Origin: Psychrosphaera sp. B3R10
Lineage (GTDB): Bacteria > Pseudomonadota > Gammaproteobacteria > Enterobacterales > Alteromonadaceae
Direction: 5' to 3'
Length of the DNA: 52,306 nucleotides
Assembly (NCBI RefSeq): GCF_018861025.1
Contig: NZ_JAHKQH010000024.1
Coordinates: forward strand, 147,009 to 199,314
Below the pieces are notes generated by a model. The model saw only the letters and a list, made by a program, of their open reading frames with translations. It did not search any database and had not been told where the DNA came from. How positions within the stretch are numbered: position 1 is the first letter of the stretch; each line of letters starts with the position of its first letter. A program made the position numbers and the translations under genes. Below are positions 16,723 to 27,752 of the stretch, piece after piece.

Positions 16723-19700
16723 TTAGCGGGATAACTCCTCAATTTTCTTTTTGGAGAACCAGCGATATAAAACAGGCAAAACAAACAATGTGAGTAATGT
16801 TGCTGTTATCAAACCACCAACTATAACACTTGCCAGTGGTCGTTGTATTTCAGCTCCTACACCATTTGACATTAACATCGGTATTAAACCTAATGCAGAT
16901 GTTATTGCTGTCATAAGAACAGGTCTCAAACGAGAAGTTGCTCCTTCAAAAACAGCATCAGTGACTTCTAAGCCATCTCTAATTCGCTGGTTTATACTTT
17001 CAACCATAACCACACCATTTAACACTGCAACACCAAATAGTGTAATGAAGCCAACGGAGCTTGGCACGGACAAGTATTGCCCAGAGAAATATAAGGAGAA
17101 AACACCGCCGATAACAGCTAATGGGACATTAACTAAAATCAACATGGCTTGACCAACTGAGCCAAATGCGAAGTAAAGCAAAAGAGCAATTAGCGCCAAA
17201 GATAAAGGAACCACTATAGCTAACCGTTGTTGTGCTCGTTGTTGACTTTCAAATTGACCACCAATGGCAACAGAGTAGCCAGCAGGTAAATCGACTTTCT
17301 CGGCGATTACCTGTCTGATATCGGCAACAACACTGCCCATATCTCTATTTTGCACGTTGGCTTGGATAACAACACGTCGTTGCACATCATCTCTTCTCAC
17401 TTGCGGAGGGCCTGACTCAAAAGAGATTGTTGCAACATCACCAAGACGAACCCAAGCCCCTGTTGGAGACTGAATGCGAATATCAGAAATAGCTTCTTTA
17501 TTACTACGATATTCTTTTTCTAAACGCACATATATATCATAACGCTCATTCCCGTTGATGATTTGTCCTGCTTCAACTCCACCTATACCATCTCGTATCA
17601 CTTCCATTATATCACCGACCGATAGGCCAAAACGTGAAAGCTCTTGTCTGTTTGGCTTTACAACTAATTGAGCTTCACCAGCTATTTGTTCAAGCGCAAC
17701 ATCTCTAGCGCCTTCAACTTCTTTAATTGCCGATTCTATTTCTTGCCCTTTAACTGCCAATTGATTGAGGTCTGGCCCAAACAGCTTTATCGCTAGTTGT
17801 GCTTTTACACCAGATAGTAACTCATCTACACGGGTGGCAATTGGTTGAGAAAAGTTCAGTAAAAGTCCCGGAAACTCTTCAAGCGATTGTTCCATTTTGT
17901 TTTGCAGTTCATAACGGTTTGAAGCACTGGTCCACTCGGACACGGGTTTTAGTCCGATATAAATTTCAATGTTATTAACTGGTTCAGGGTCGCCGCCTAT
18001 TTCAGCACGTCCGATGCGGCTTAGCGCATAAGTAACTTCAGGAAATGCCATCAACTTTTCTTCTAATATAGGTGAAACCATCAATGCAGTATCTAAACTA
18101 GAAGAAGGAGCAAGAGTTGCTCTTAAGTTAATTGTTCCTTCTTCTAGCTCTGGAACGAATTCAGTACCTATGTAAGGTATAATTGAAAAAGCCGAAATAA
18201 CCATAATTAGCGAGGTAACGACAATTAACTTGGTACGTTTAAGCGCAAACTTAAGCCCTTTTTTATATAGCTTATCTAAAGGTTTAACGACAAAGCTTTC
18301 TCTTTCTTTTATGCCTTTTTTGAACATGAAAGTGGCGAGTGCTGGTACGATAAACAAGGCAACAACAATAGCTGAAATGATGGCTAAAATAATACTAATT
18401 GCCATTGGCTGGAATAATTTTGCTTCGACGCCTTCAAAGCTAAACAAAGGCAAGAACACGACTAAAATGACAGAAGCAGCAAAAAATACAGGGCGAGCCA
18501 CTTCTTTGCCTGCTTGTTTTAGCCGCAACTCGATACCATGATCATCTTTTTCTACTGCGAAAGGGTCAGTATCATCACAAGGAACAAGAGCTTCTACACT
18601 TTGTTGGTGTGTTGAATCAGGGTGGTTTAAATGTTTAAACATATTTTCAACCATAACCACTGAGCCGTCCACAAGCATACCAATTGCAACAGCAATACCT
18701 CCTAGTGACATAAGGTTAGCTGAGATACCCAACCAAGCCATGATCATTAGTGCAATACCTACCGATATTGGAATGGAAATAAGAACAAGAAACGTTGCTC
18801 TTAAATTCATTAAGAACAGGGCAAGCACGATACAAATAAAGATAAAGGCAAGTGCTAGTGCATTGACTACAGTACTGACAGCTTGTTCGATTAAATCAGC
18901 TTGATCATAGAAGGGTTCGAATCGAACACCTTTAGGTAATGCCTGATTGATTAGTGGAATTCGTGCATTAATACCATCAATGGTTGCTTTTGTATTGGAA
19001 CCCATACGCTTGAGTACAATGCCTGATACAACTTCACCTAGGTTTTCAACTTTTCCTTCGGACGTTTTACGGGTCATAGTGACCGCACCTTGTCGAATTT
19101 CACTACCTAGTTCAACTTTGGCGACATCAGAAACCGTCACAACAGTACCATCTACGGTTTTTACAGGTACTTGCTTAATGTTGCTAATGCCTGCTTCACC
19201 ACTTTCGAACCAACCCGTTCCTCGAATAACAAGCTGCTCTTGTCCTCGGTTCATATACCAACCGCCAACGTTGGCATTGTTACTATCAAGTGCATTAACG
19301 ATATCTTCTTGCGACAATCCATATGCAAGGAGCTTAGAGGGAGCTATGTTCACTTGATATTGCCTAACATTACCTCCGAAAGATAAGACATCTGTGACAC
19401 CATCAACTGGCATAATTAGCAATTTGATTATCCAATCATTGAGGCTTCTGAGCGCCATTGAGTCATATCCTGCGTCTTTATCTGACACGAGCAAGTATTG
19501 AAATACTTGACCTAACCCTGACGTATTTGGTCCCATTTCAGGCGTACCTACACCGTCAGGTATCAACTCTTTTGCAGCTTGAAGCCGTTCAAAGACGAGC
19601 TGCCGTGCAAAATAGATATCAGTCCCTTCTTTAAAAACGACAGTAACGCCAGACAGCCCCGTTTTGGAAATTGAACGTACTTGTTCAACATCAGGTAACG

Positions 19701-19923
19701 CATACATGACCGCTTCAATCGGATAAGTGATGAGTTGTTCTACTTCTTCTGCGGCAAGCCCCGGCGCTTCTGTATTAACCGCGACTTGAACATTAGTCAC
19801 ATCAGGGAAAGCATCCAAGTTCAGTTTTGGGATCACCATTATTGCGCCAACAATAGTGGCAAATAAGGCAATCAAAATAAGGAGTCGGTTGTTTACAGAC
19901 CAATCTATAATTTTATTAAACAT
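16723..19923 (-). CDS. CzcA/CusA-family heavy-metal efflux RND pump
   Basis: Inner-membrane proton-driven pump that exports heavy-metal cations with the adaptor encoded just upstream and an outer-membrane channel. The 1066 residues match the HME-RND family (about 1050). The first membrane helix is near residues 13-32, with the family signature FPDVTNVQV after it and the other helices grouped near 340-550 and 870-1050. In helix IV the motif AIGMLVDGSVVMVEN places Asp at 419 and Glu at 426, while Ala413 stands where CzcA has a second Asp; that is the pattern of copper/silver pumps. The rest reads more like CzcA, so the metal cannot be assigned. AAGGAG precedes the ATG, and 11 bases separate it from the adaptor gene. 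Confidence 0.92.
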   Translation of the reverse strand: MFNKIIDWSVNNRLLILIALFATIVGAIMVIPKLNLDAFPDVTNVQVAVNTEAPGLAAEEVEQLITYPIEAVMYALPDVEQVRSISKTGLSGVTVVFKEGTDIYFARQLVFERLQAAKELIPDGVGTPEMGPNTSGLGQVFQYLLVSDKDAGYDSMALRSLNDWIIKLLIMPVDGVTDVLSFGGNVRQYQVNIAPSKLLAYGLSQEDIVNALDSNNANVGGWYMNRGQEQLVIRGTGWFESGEAGISNIKQVPVKTVDGTVVTVSDVAKVELGSEIRQGAVTMTRKTSEGKVENLGEVVSGIVLKRMGSNTKATIDGINARIPLINQALPKGVRFEPFYDQADLIEQAVSTVVNALALAFIFICIVLALFLMNLRATFLVLISIPISVGIALMIMAWLGISANLMSLGGIAVAIGMLVDGSVVMVENMFKHLNHPDSTHQQSVEALVPCDDTDPFAVEKDDHGIELRLKQAGKEVARPVFFAASVILVVFLPLFSFEGVEAKLFQPMAISIILAIISAIVVALFIVPALATFMFKKGIKERESFVVKPLDKLYKKGLKFALKRTKLIVVTSLIMVISAFSIIPYIGTEFVPELEEGTINLRATLAPSSSLDTALMVSPILEEKLMAFPEVTYALSRIGRAEIGGDPEPVNNIEIYIGLKPVSEWTSASNRYELQNKMEQSLEEFPGLLLNFSQPIATRVDELLSGVKAQLAIKLFGPDLNQLAVKGQEIESAIKEVEGARDVALEQIAGEAQLVVKPNRQELSRFGLSVGDIMEVIRDGIGGVEAGQIINGNERYDIYVRLEKEYRSNKEAISDIRIQSPTGAWVRLGDVATISFESGPPQVRRDDVQRRVVIQANVQNRDMGSVVADIRQVIAEKVDLPAGYSVAIGGQFESQQRAQQRLAIVVPLSLALIALLLYFAFGSVGQAMLILVNVPLAVIGGVFSLYFSGQYLSVPSSVGFITLFGVAVLNGVVMVESINQRIRDGLEVTDAVFEGATSRLRPVLMTAITSALGLIPMLMSNGVGAEIQRPLASVIVGGLITATLLTLFVLPVLYRWFSKKKIEELSR

Positions 19924-19934
19924 AGCGGCTCTCC

Positions 19935-21224
19935 TTAATGGTTATGCGGATCAAATCCGCCTTTAGCTATTTCAGAAGCAACAAAAAACGCTCCTTGAGT
20001 GACCACACGAGTACCACTTTCTAAACCAAATATTTCTCTGAAATTACCTAGAGAACGACCTAACTCAACCTCTGTCGCTTTGAATTCACCGGGATGATCC
20101 TCAACAAATACTGTCCAATCTCCGTCCGCACTTCTAATTAGCGCTTCTTCTGGAACGGCCATAACTTTTTGTTCAGTGGCAAATTGAAAATATACTTTAA
20201 CAAACATGCCTGAATGGAGATTGTCATCTGCATTATTAACACTTAGGCGAATGATTCGAGTTCTAGTGATGGGATCAATCGTGTGGGCTTCCTGAATAAC
20301 TTTTGCCTTATAATCCTCTCCTTCTAATTTAACTATTGCCGGAGAGTTGATTGATAGATTGAGCTTTTTGTTGGGTGATACTTTAGCTTCCACCCACAGC
20401 TTATTTTCATCTGCCAAAAGCATGATAGTATCACCCGCATCGACTCGTTGGCCTTGGGTGAAGTCATCTTGTAAAACTACTCCTTCTCGCTGAGCTACTA
20501 GCGAATATTGGCCAAACGAAGTTATGTCTTTATTTGATATGTCTTTTATCGCTTTTTCAGTTAACCCTAGTGCGATAAGTTTTCCGTATGTGGCGTTAAA
20601 TGTGGTTTGAGCCTGAAGTAAACGACTTTCACTTACTGTTTTGTTGCCTAATTTCTTTACTCGCTGCCATTCAGTTGACGCAATCAAGTAGTCAGCTTGA
20701 GCTTGAGCCATTGCTTCACTAAATAGGGTGACCAGCTTTTGTCCTTTTTCTACGTGTTCACCGAGTGCAGTATGTCTGCTTATTATCACTGACTCGGTAC
20801 GGGGAGAAACGACATAGCTGCTATAACCATCTACTTTGACCTCTCCGGGCGCATAGATTGTACTGAATTGATAATCAGGTCTTATGCTTTGAACTTTAAT
20901 ATTGGCTAGTGACATTTTTTGAGGGCTTAGAGTAATACCTTCTTCATGTTCCTCTTCAGTTTCTTTATTTTTGCTCTCTTGGTCGTGACCATGTTCGTCA
21001 TGTTCTGTGTCTTTTTCAGAATGGTTGCCTTCATTTTCCTGATGGCCTTCTTCTACATGATTTTCTTCACTTTCCGAGTGTTCGTGTTTATGTTTTTTGG
21101 GATTTGCTGTTACAGGTTCAATTGTATTTACTTGTAGAGCATACACTTCACCGCTTAATGTCCCACCTAAAAAAAGTCCACTAATTACTATTGCTAATAA
21201 TTTTTTGCTAAATAATGTATTCAT
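19935..21224 (-). CDS. CzcB-like periplasmic adaptor of the metal efflux pump
   Basis: Membrane-fusion (adaptor) subunit linking the RND pump to the outer-membrane channel. The 429-residue protein has a signal peptide with a hydrophobic core at about 9-25. A long His-, Glu- and Asp-rich stretch follows (roughly residues 40-95, with many HExH and EEH runs), probably a metal-binding extension. The HlyD-like core has the lipoyl half-motifs, a helical hairpin near 165-215 and a beta-barrel ending around 370. The upstream gene, a CzcC-like channel, is broken, so the tripartite pump may be non-functional unless another channel substitutes. Confidence 0.9.
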   Translation of the reverse strand: MNTLFSKKLLAIVISGLFLGGTLSGEVYALQVNTIEPVTANPKKHKHEHSESEENHVEEGHQENEGNHSEKDTEHDEHGHDQESKNKETEEEHEEGITLSPQKMSLANIKVQSIRPDYQFSTIYAPGEVKVDGYSSYVVSPRTESVIISRHTALGEHVEKGQKLVTLFSEAMAQAQADYLIASTEWQRVKKLGNKTVSESRLLQAQTTFNATYGKLIALGLTEKAIKDISNKDITSFGQYSLVAQREGVVLQDDFTQGQRVDAGDTIMLLADENKLWVEAKVSPNKKLNLSINSPAIVKLEGEDYKAKVIQEAHTIDPITRTRIIRLSVNNADDNLHSGMFVKVYFQFATEQKVMAVPEEALIRSADGDWTVFVEDHPGEFKATEVELGRSLGNFREIFGLESGTRVVTQGAFFVASEIAKGGFDPHNH

Positions 21225-21278
21225 TTTTTTACCTATATTCTTTTAACGTTTAAGATTTCTAATTGCCGTTTTAACTAA

Positions 21279-21584
21279 TTAAATCTTAAACTTAGATAAT
21301 TGACCCATGCTCCAAATGAAGGCTATTTCAGAGAGTCTAAATTGTTTTTCTAGTTGAATGCCTGAGTGCAATCCATCAGCTCTTTGGCTCAACGCTATTA
21401 GATAGTCTGAAGTATTGATGTCTCCAGCCTCCCAACGAGCGTTTAGTAACCTCGCGCTATTATCAATTCGGTTTTGCATAAGGTTTTGCCATCGCTGATA
21501 GTATTTTTTACTGATCATGAGGGATTCATAGTTGGCCTGAGCTTCAAAAGAGCGTTTTCGATAAATGGATTGGAAATAAGCTTC
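21279..21584 (-). pseudogene. CzcC-like outer-membrane channel, C-terminal remnant
   Basis: About 101 codons survive from the C-terminal coiled-coil end of a TolC/CzcC-type protein (EAYFQSIYRKRS to the stop). Homology starts exactly at the left end of the IS3-family element. It lies directly upstream of czcB in the czcC-B-A order. About 300 codons of the middle of the gene are missing. The N-terminal stub is at 22864-22904. Confidence 0.75.
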
Positions 21585-21592
21585 TGTAGTGG

Positions 21593-22797
<1,205 letters not shown>

Positions 22798-22863
22798 CTA
22801 ATACTGTTATGATTCAATCATAACATCCTCTAATTAGGTGGCCAAAATCACTATGCCACTACA

Positions 22864-22904
22864 GTTTTGATTATTTTAGATTTTGTTGTATTTCGTACTA
22901 TCAT
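22864..22904 (-). pseudogene. CzcC-like channel gene, 5' stub
   Basis: An ATG at 22904 with GAGGTG eight bases upstream opens a frame (MIVRNTTKSKIIK) that ends at the right end of the IS. Its basic, short N-terminus looks like the beginning of a signal peptide. It is in the position and orientation of the start of czcC. The assignment is by context, since 13 codons cannot be matched to a family. Confidence 0.5.
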
Positions 22905-22991
22905 GTTTATTCACCTCGGATTACAGCTTATTTGTAAAAGCTTTTTTATTCAAGCTTCTTTAGGGTATGATAGTATGATATCAGTTCGGGG

Positions 22992-23240
22992 GTGTTGTTA
23001 GACGAATGCCAAAATCTAACGGCTTCACAGTTGAAGACAATAATTACTCGTTGTGGTGAAGGGACCAAACTCGTCTGTTCTGGAAATTTGGCACAAATAG
23101 ATAGTAACTATTTAACCGCAGTTACGTCAGGTTTAACGTATATTGTTGAACGGTTTAAAAACTTTGAAGGCAGCGCAACTGTTAATTTGAACGGAGTTGT
23201 TAGAAGTCGACTAGCGCAATTTGCTGAAGAAAATTTATAG
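22992..23240 (+). pseudogene. PIN-PhoH family ATPase, 3' part of the split gene
   Basis: The frame begins VLLDECQNLTAS (Walker B and the following PhoH motif) and continues through CSGNLAQIDSNYLT to the PhoH C-terminus RSRLAQFAEENL. It lacks Walker A and the PIN domain, which are at 11426-12577. Joining codon 384 of the 5' part to GTG 22992 gives an uninterrupted NAVVLLDECQN, as expected for a PhoH protein. No ribosome-binding site precedes it. A terminator follows at 23278, as expected for the original gene end. Confidence 0.9.
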
Positions 23241-23277
23241 CATAGACTATGCTAAAAAACCGAGCAGAGCACTAATA

Positions 23278-23308
23278 CCAGTCGGTTAATAGCTGACTGG
23301 CGTTTTTT
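23278..23308 (+). terminator. Original terminator of the split phoH gene
   Basis: CCAGTC and GACTGG form the stem, followed by CGTTTTTT. It lies 38 bases after the phoH stop and would have closed the intact gene. Confidence 0.75.
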
Positions 23309-23528
23309 ATAGGGACATTAGGCTACTTTCTTGCAATTATTGGTTATAGCTTATCTGGCATTCTATCCCGTAAAACAAACATTCTTAATGTGTGCAGAAA
23401 CTCTGCATTATTTATGGGTAACTTACTGGCACTATGAATTGGCGTGCGCATGAAGAATGCAACAATATGTCGTATTCATAAACAATTGCTAAGTTGGGGG
23501 GCACCGTTGCGCAGAAACTTCTGTTATT

Positions 23529-23815
23529 TAATCGTATTGATAGCGCATTAAATCTGCGAGCGAACTTAGTATTCGATACCATTTCCCGTTCACTTGGTAG
23601 GACGTTAATCTCGCGGTAATTTGCTCTGGTAGCCCATTAAAATTTTTGCTCGCAGGAGCACCCAATGTTAAGGAATCATTGGGACTGAGGGTAATAACCT
23701 TTCTGCTAATGTCATCTCTCCAACGTAACGAGCATCGAACTGACTATCTAATAGTAAATGGTTTGAGAGTTTCATTAACTTACGTTCTAGACTGTGGGTA
23801 ACTATTGCCGCCACG
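23529..23815 (-). pseudogene. Decayed IS4-family transposase fragment
   Basis: Read on the minus strand, one frame gives NHLLLDSQFDARYVGEMTLA, which resembles the DDE-region start of IS4-family transposases. A second frame, reached by a one-base shift, gives PNDSLTLGAPAS and then LPEQITARLTSYQVNGKWYR, which resembles their later beta-strand region, ending in RYQYD and a stop. About 50 residues between these blocks are missing and both ends are gone. The fragment begins where the repeat array at 23815 ends. Assignment is by eye and moderate. The rest of 23309-24116 shows no gene; spurious frames there are made by the repeats. Confidence 0.5.
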
Positions 23816-23930
23816 ATAAGTTATGGTGGGTGTCCACGTTAAGTTCTGGGTGGGTGTCTACGATAAGTTTGGTGGGTGTCTACGTTAAGTTTAGGTGGGT
23901 GTCCAAGATAAGTTTAGGCGGGTGTCCAAC
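23815..23930. repeat. GGTGGGTGTCC tandem array upstream of the histidine kinase gene
   Basis: Five units of about 22-23 bases alternate GATAAGTT and GTTAAGTT before GGTGGGTGTCC or a close variant. The orientation is opposite to the arrays at 1-101 and 42922-43107. It lies about 190 bases before the kinase start. Confidence 0.9.
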
Positions 23931-24116
23931 TAACTGTCCTACTAACTGCAATTACCTGTACATAACAAGGTCAGTGGAATTGGTTTTGTGCGCTCTGGCC
24001 TCAAGGAGTATTGCGTTGCCTTTGGTGTATCGTTTTAGAAAGTCTACTGATAGACTAACCTTTCGTATTTTTATGCTTTTCTGCCTGCTTAACCTATAGC
24101 CACCGAGGTCGCTGAA

Positions 24117-27100
24117 TTGAACTATTTTGTACTCAAAAAGTTAACTATGAGTTTTATACTTAGCATCCTAGTGTTAGGTATTATAGTTTTTAGCTTCAAA
24201 GAGGACTTTTATAACCAATACAAATCAAGGTTTCTAAAGCAGCAATTTGTAACACAAAGTAAAGCTGCTGATTCGCTTGCGACCAATCTTTACGTGGTCC
24301 AACAATTGATGGAGCAAGCGAAACTTGTATACAACAATTATTCGGCATCAGGCTTAGTTCGAGATCAATTTGATATAAAGTCAAATGAACTGGCCATTAT
24401 GAATTTGGTTACTCCAACTGAAGTAGACGGGGTATCCACAGACTATGTCCAAAAATTGCCTAGTTCGAGTCGCTATCTCTTAGAAGTTGGGCAATTCATT
24501 AAACCTATGGTCCAGTCTCTACTCGATGAACGTGTGGTAGAACAGGCTTTTGTTATTAATTTCAAAGGGAAGGATTTTATTTTTCCGGCTAATCTCCCAT
24601 ACAGAAATGACCCTTCTTTAGAGCAACTATATAATTGGTTGTTCCATAAACAACAACAACTATCACAATTAATGACTCAAAGGCATACGATCTTTGTGCC
24701 ACCATTTTTTAATGTCGAATTTGGTCATGCGAGTGAATACCTCATTTTACCAATAGAAAAAGTAGATGATGCCATGTCTATTTTGGTTGTTAAACTTGAT
24801 GTTCAGCTCGACCAGGTTTTTGAAGGCAGCAACTCTTTTTATGTAATTTGGGATTCTATTACAGGGAAGACGATTACAACTAATGTAGTTAAGCCAGTAA
24901 ACAAGGTTAAAGATTATGCTCAGGTGTACCTTGCGACTAGGTATTTACCTGAGAGTTTGCGGCATATCGTTAATAATGATCTAAATGTTAAACGTAAGTT
25001 ACATAGTCCTTTGTTACTAGAACGAGCTGCACATGAACCTGTAATCTATCTACAAAAAGCAATTGATTCCACCCCATACCGAATGGCAATTTTCAAACCT
25101 GCAAGTGGCTTCATAGAAGAAATGAACGCAAGTGTCAGTTGGCTAACCGTCAAAATCTTGCTGTTTAGTCTGTTTGTCATAATCTTTATTTTTGCGCTTA
25201 TTATTTGGAAAATCGCCTACCCTACGTCTAAATTGATTGCGCATATTGAGCGGCAAAGTTCTTTGTATGATATGGAAGATAGTTTGACCGTTAGTGGGTG
25301 GGAAAAGTGGTTCGATAAAATCGCTTTAGCTTACAAAGATAACCGTAAGTTATTACAATCGTTGATGACTAAAAACAAACATTTAGATCATATCGTAAAA
25401 AGTCGTACCCAAGAGTTACAGGCTCAAACCCACTCAAAAGATCGAAATATTGCTCTAAATAGATCAATCATGAACTCAATACCTGACATGATTTATTACA
25501 AAAACCTAGATGGCGGGTTTTTAGGGTGCAATAGTGCTTTTGAGTATCTTGCTGGTGTAAGTGAAACTGATATTGTTGCCCGACACGCTGAGGAAATTTT
25601 CCCACCTAAAATTGCCGAAGAAATAACTAAATTCGATTTCCAAGCTTTACGTTCTAAAAGACCTTTTAATGGTAAGTCAAAACATACGTTTCCAAATGGA
25701 CGAGTGGCAATTATTCAATGGCTTGTTGCGCCAATCGTAGATTCAGATGGTGAAGTGCACGGGCTACTCGGTTTAGGGCGAGACATTTCTGAACAGGAAG
25801 CAAGCGTTAAAAAGCTAGATAAGGCTCGTAAACAGGCGGTTGATGCGAATGAGACAAAGAGCCATTTTATTGCCAATATGAGTCACGAAATTCGCACCCC
25901 AATGAATGCCGTTATGGGAATGTTGGAGTTACTCTTAAGTGCTAGGCCAACAATTGAACAGACCAATTATATTAATATTGCACAAAAATCGTCTCGACAC
26001 TTAATCCAAATAATAAATGACATACTCGACTTTTCTAAAGTTTCCGCGAAGAAGATAGAACTGCACAATGAAGTCTTTGCTTTCTCAAGTATAATTGATA
26101 TTGCATTTGCAAATGCTTTGCCAGAAGCATTGAGAAAAGGGTTATTATTAGATGTCAATTTGTCTCCAGATTTTCCAGAGTTGTTTATCGGTGATGAGGT
26201 ACGTATTGACCAAATTTTTATAAATTTAATTGGTAATGCCATCAAGTTTACAGAAAAGGGATCAGTAATATTAGAAGCCAATTTATTGCGAGAAAAAAAT
26301 GATATTCAGTTTGTTGAATTTAAAGTTATTGATACTGGCGTTGGTATTCCTCAAGAAAAACAAGAAGCCGTTTTCGAAGCCTTTACCCAAGCGGATAGTT
26401 CAATAACACGTGAGTTTGGTGGGACTGGTTTGGGGTTAACAATTGTTTACCAACTAGTTAAGTTGATGGGGGGGAAAACGGAACTCTGGTCGAAAGTGGG
26501 CCAAGGTACTGAATTTAAGGTGACATTGCCGCTGCGCAAAGTTGTAGAGCAAACTGATAATAAATTAATTAATAAACAATGGGTTATTTGCGAGCAAAAG
26601 AGTGACCTCGTTACGTCCTTAAAAAATAAACTAAGAACTACTCAGCAAAAATATCGAGTATTGTCTCCTAGTGAGATTTCGAAGGGGCGAATTCACCGTA
26701 ATGAAGTATTGGTTTGCCGCCCTGAAATGTTGACTTTATTGCCCGCAAGCATTGTTGAAAAGATCAGCCAAGGTGATATCGAATTGCAACCCGTCACCTT
26801 TAAACTAAATGAACTTGCGACAAACTGCTTAAGTACCCTCCCGCATTTTCCTGTGTTGTCCATGCCGTTTTCTACCAACAAGTTGTTACTTAATCAGTTA
26901 CAACCGAAAATTGTCGGTCAAAAATTAATTGAGCAACAGCCCATGTTGGCTGGATATTCAATTTTGGTTATTGAAGATAATGAAGTTAATCAGCAAGTTT
27001 TAAAGCTCATTTTAGCCAATGAAGGCGCTAGTGTTATTTGTGCTGACAACGGAAAAGAGGGGATTGCACTCTTAGAGAAAAAACAGTTTGATGTTGTTAT

Positions 27101-27752
27101 TCTCGATCTCCAAATGCCGGTAATGGATGGTATAACCTGTACGAAAGCCATTCGTGCCGAAGATAAGTGGCGCGGATTACCTATAATTGCAATGACAGCT
27201 CACAATTCTGATACAGACAGACTAAATACAAAACGTGCTGGTGTTGATCTCCATTTAAATAAACCAATAGAAAAAGAAAAACTTATTGGCGCTATTTTAA
27301 CTCTGTCATCTAACTATAATGCGCTTCTTGCATCTAACTCGATAATGCTGAATGTAGAACCAAAGATAACAACGAATATTACAATAGAATCGCTTAGTGC
27401 CCAGTTTGATGGTTTAGATTGGCGCTTTTTAGGTAAGCAATTTGGTGAAAACCACCAGACGATTATTAAGTTATTAACACGTTTTAAAACATCAAAGCAA
27501 AACGCGTTATTCTACCTTTCTCAAAATTATCGCAGCCTCAGCGCTGAAGAGTTAAAGTCGTCCTTGCATAACTTTAGGGGGATGTTTGGAAGTATTGGCG
27601 CATCTGGTTTAGCGGAATTAACAGCTGAGTTAGAAAAACAACTGAGCGAAGGCGCTAAACTAAACTCAGTTACGATAAATTCCTGGGAAACCGAAATTAA
27701 AGCACTCTTTGAGTTTATTGCTTATCTAGAACAATTCGGGCTCGAAAATTAA
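24117..27752 (+). CDS. Hybrid sensor histidine kinase with PAS, receiver and HPt domains
   Basis: A 1211-residue membrane phosphorelay protein. Helix 1 is near residues 8-28, a periplasmic sensor domain of about 310 residues follows, and helix 2 is near 343-365. A coiled linker leads to a PAS domain (about 450-570), a HisKA domain with phospho-acceptor His590 in MSHEIRTP, an ATPase domain with N-box NLIGNAIKF and G-boxes DTGVGIP and GGTGLGL, a receiver with phospho-acceptor Asp997 in ILDLQMPVMDG, and a C-terminal HPt domain with His1151 in LHNFRGMFG. All phosphotransfer residues are present. The TTG start has GAGG seven bases away; the next ATG (24147) has no ribosome-binding site. No cognate regulator gene is adjacent, so its output is unknown. 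It overlaps the convergent gene by four bases. Confidence 0.93.
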   Translation: MNYFVLKKLTMSFILSILVLGIIVFSFKEDFYNQYKSRFLKQQFVTQSKAADSLATNLYVVQQLMEQAKLVYNNYSASGLVRDQFDIKSNELAIMNLVTPTEVDGVSTDYVQKLPSSSRYLLEVGQFIKPMVQSLLDERVVEQAFVINFKGKDFIFPANLPYRNDPSLEQLYNWLFHKQQQLSQLMTQRHTIFVPPFFNVEFGHASEYLILPIEKVDDAMSILVVKLDVQLDQVFEGSNSFYVIWDSITGKTITTNVVKPVNKVKDYAQVYLATRYLPESLRHIVNNDLNVKRKLHSPLLLERAAHEPVIYLQKAIDSTPYRMAIFKPASGFIEEMNASVSWLTVKILLFSLFVIIFIFALIIWKIAYPTSKLIAHIERQSSLYDMEDSLTVSGWEKWFDKIALAYKDNRKLLQSLMTKNKHLDHIVKSRTQELQAQTHSKDRNIALNRSIMNSIPDMIYYKNLDGGFLGCNSAFEYLAGVSETDIVARHAEEIFPPKIAEEITKFDFQALRSKRPFNGKSKHTFPNGRVAIIQWLVAPIVDSDGEVHGLLGLGRDISEQEASVKKLDKARKQAVDANETKSHFIANMSHEIRTPMNAVMGMLELLLSARPTIEQTNYINIAQKSSRHLIQIINDILDFSKVSAKKIELHNEVFAFSSIIDIAFANALPEALRKGLLLDVNLSPDFPELFIGDEVRIDQIFINLIGNAIKFTEKGSVILEANLLREKNDIQFVEFKVIDTGVGIPQEKQEAVFEAFTQADSSITREFGGTGLGLTIVYQLVKLMGGKTELWSKVGQGTEFKVTLPLRKVVEQTDNKLINKQWVICEQKSDLVTSLKNKLRTTQQKYRVLSPSEISKGRIHRNEVLVCRPEMLTLLPASIVEKISQGDIELQPVTFKLNELATNCLSTLPHFPVLSMPFSTNKLLLNQLQPKIVGQKLIEQQPMLAGYSILVIEDNEVNQQVLKLILANEGASVICADNGKEGIALLEKKQFDVVILDLQMPVMDGITCTKAIRAEDKWRGLPIIAMTAHNSDTDRLNTKRAGVDLHLNKPIEKEKLIGAILTLSSNYNALLASNSIMLNVEPKITTNITIESLSAQFDGLDWRFLGKQFGENHQTIIKLLTRFKTSKQNALFYLSQNYRSLSAEELKSSLHNFRGMFGSIGASGLAELTAELEKQLSEGAKLNSVTINSWETEIKALFEFIAYLEQFGLEN

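Noticed and set aside
23794-24099. Plus-strand 101-residue frame before the histidine kinase
   Set aside because: Its sequence is the translated repeat array and the following spacer; no ribosome-binding site.
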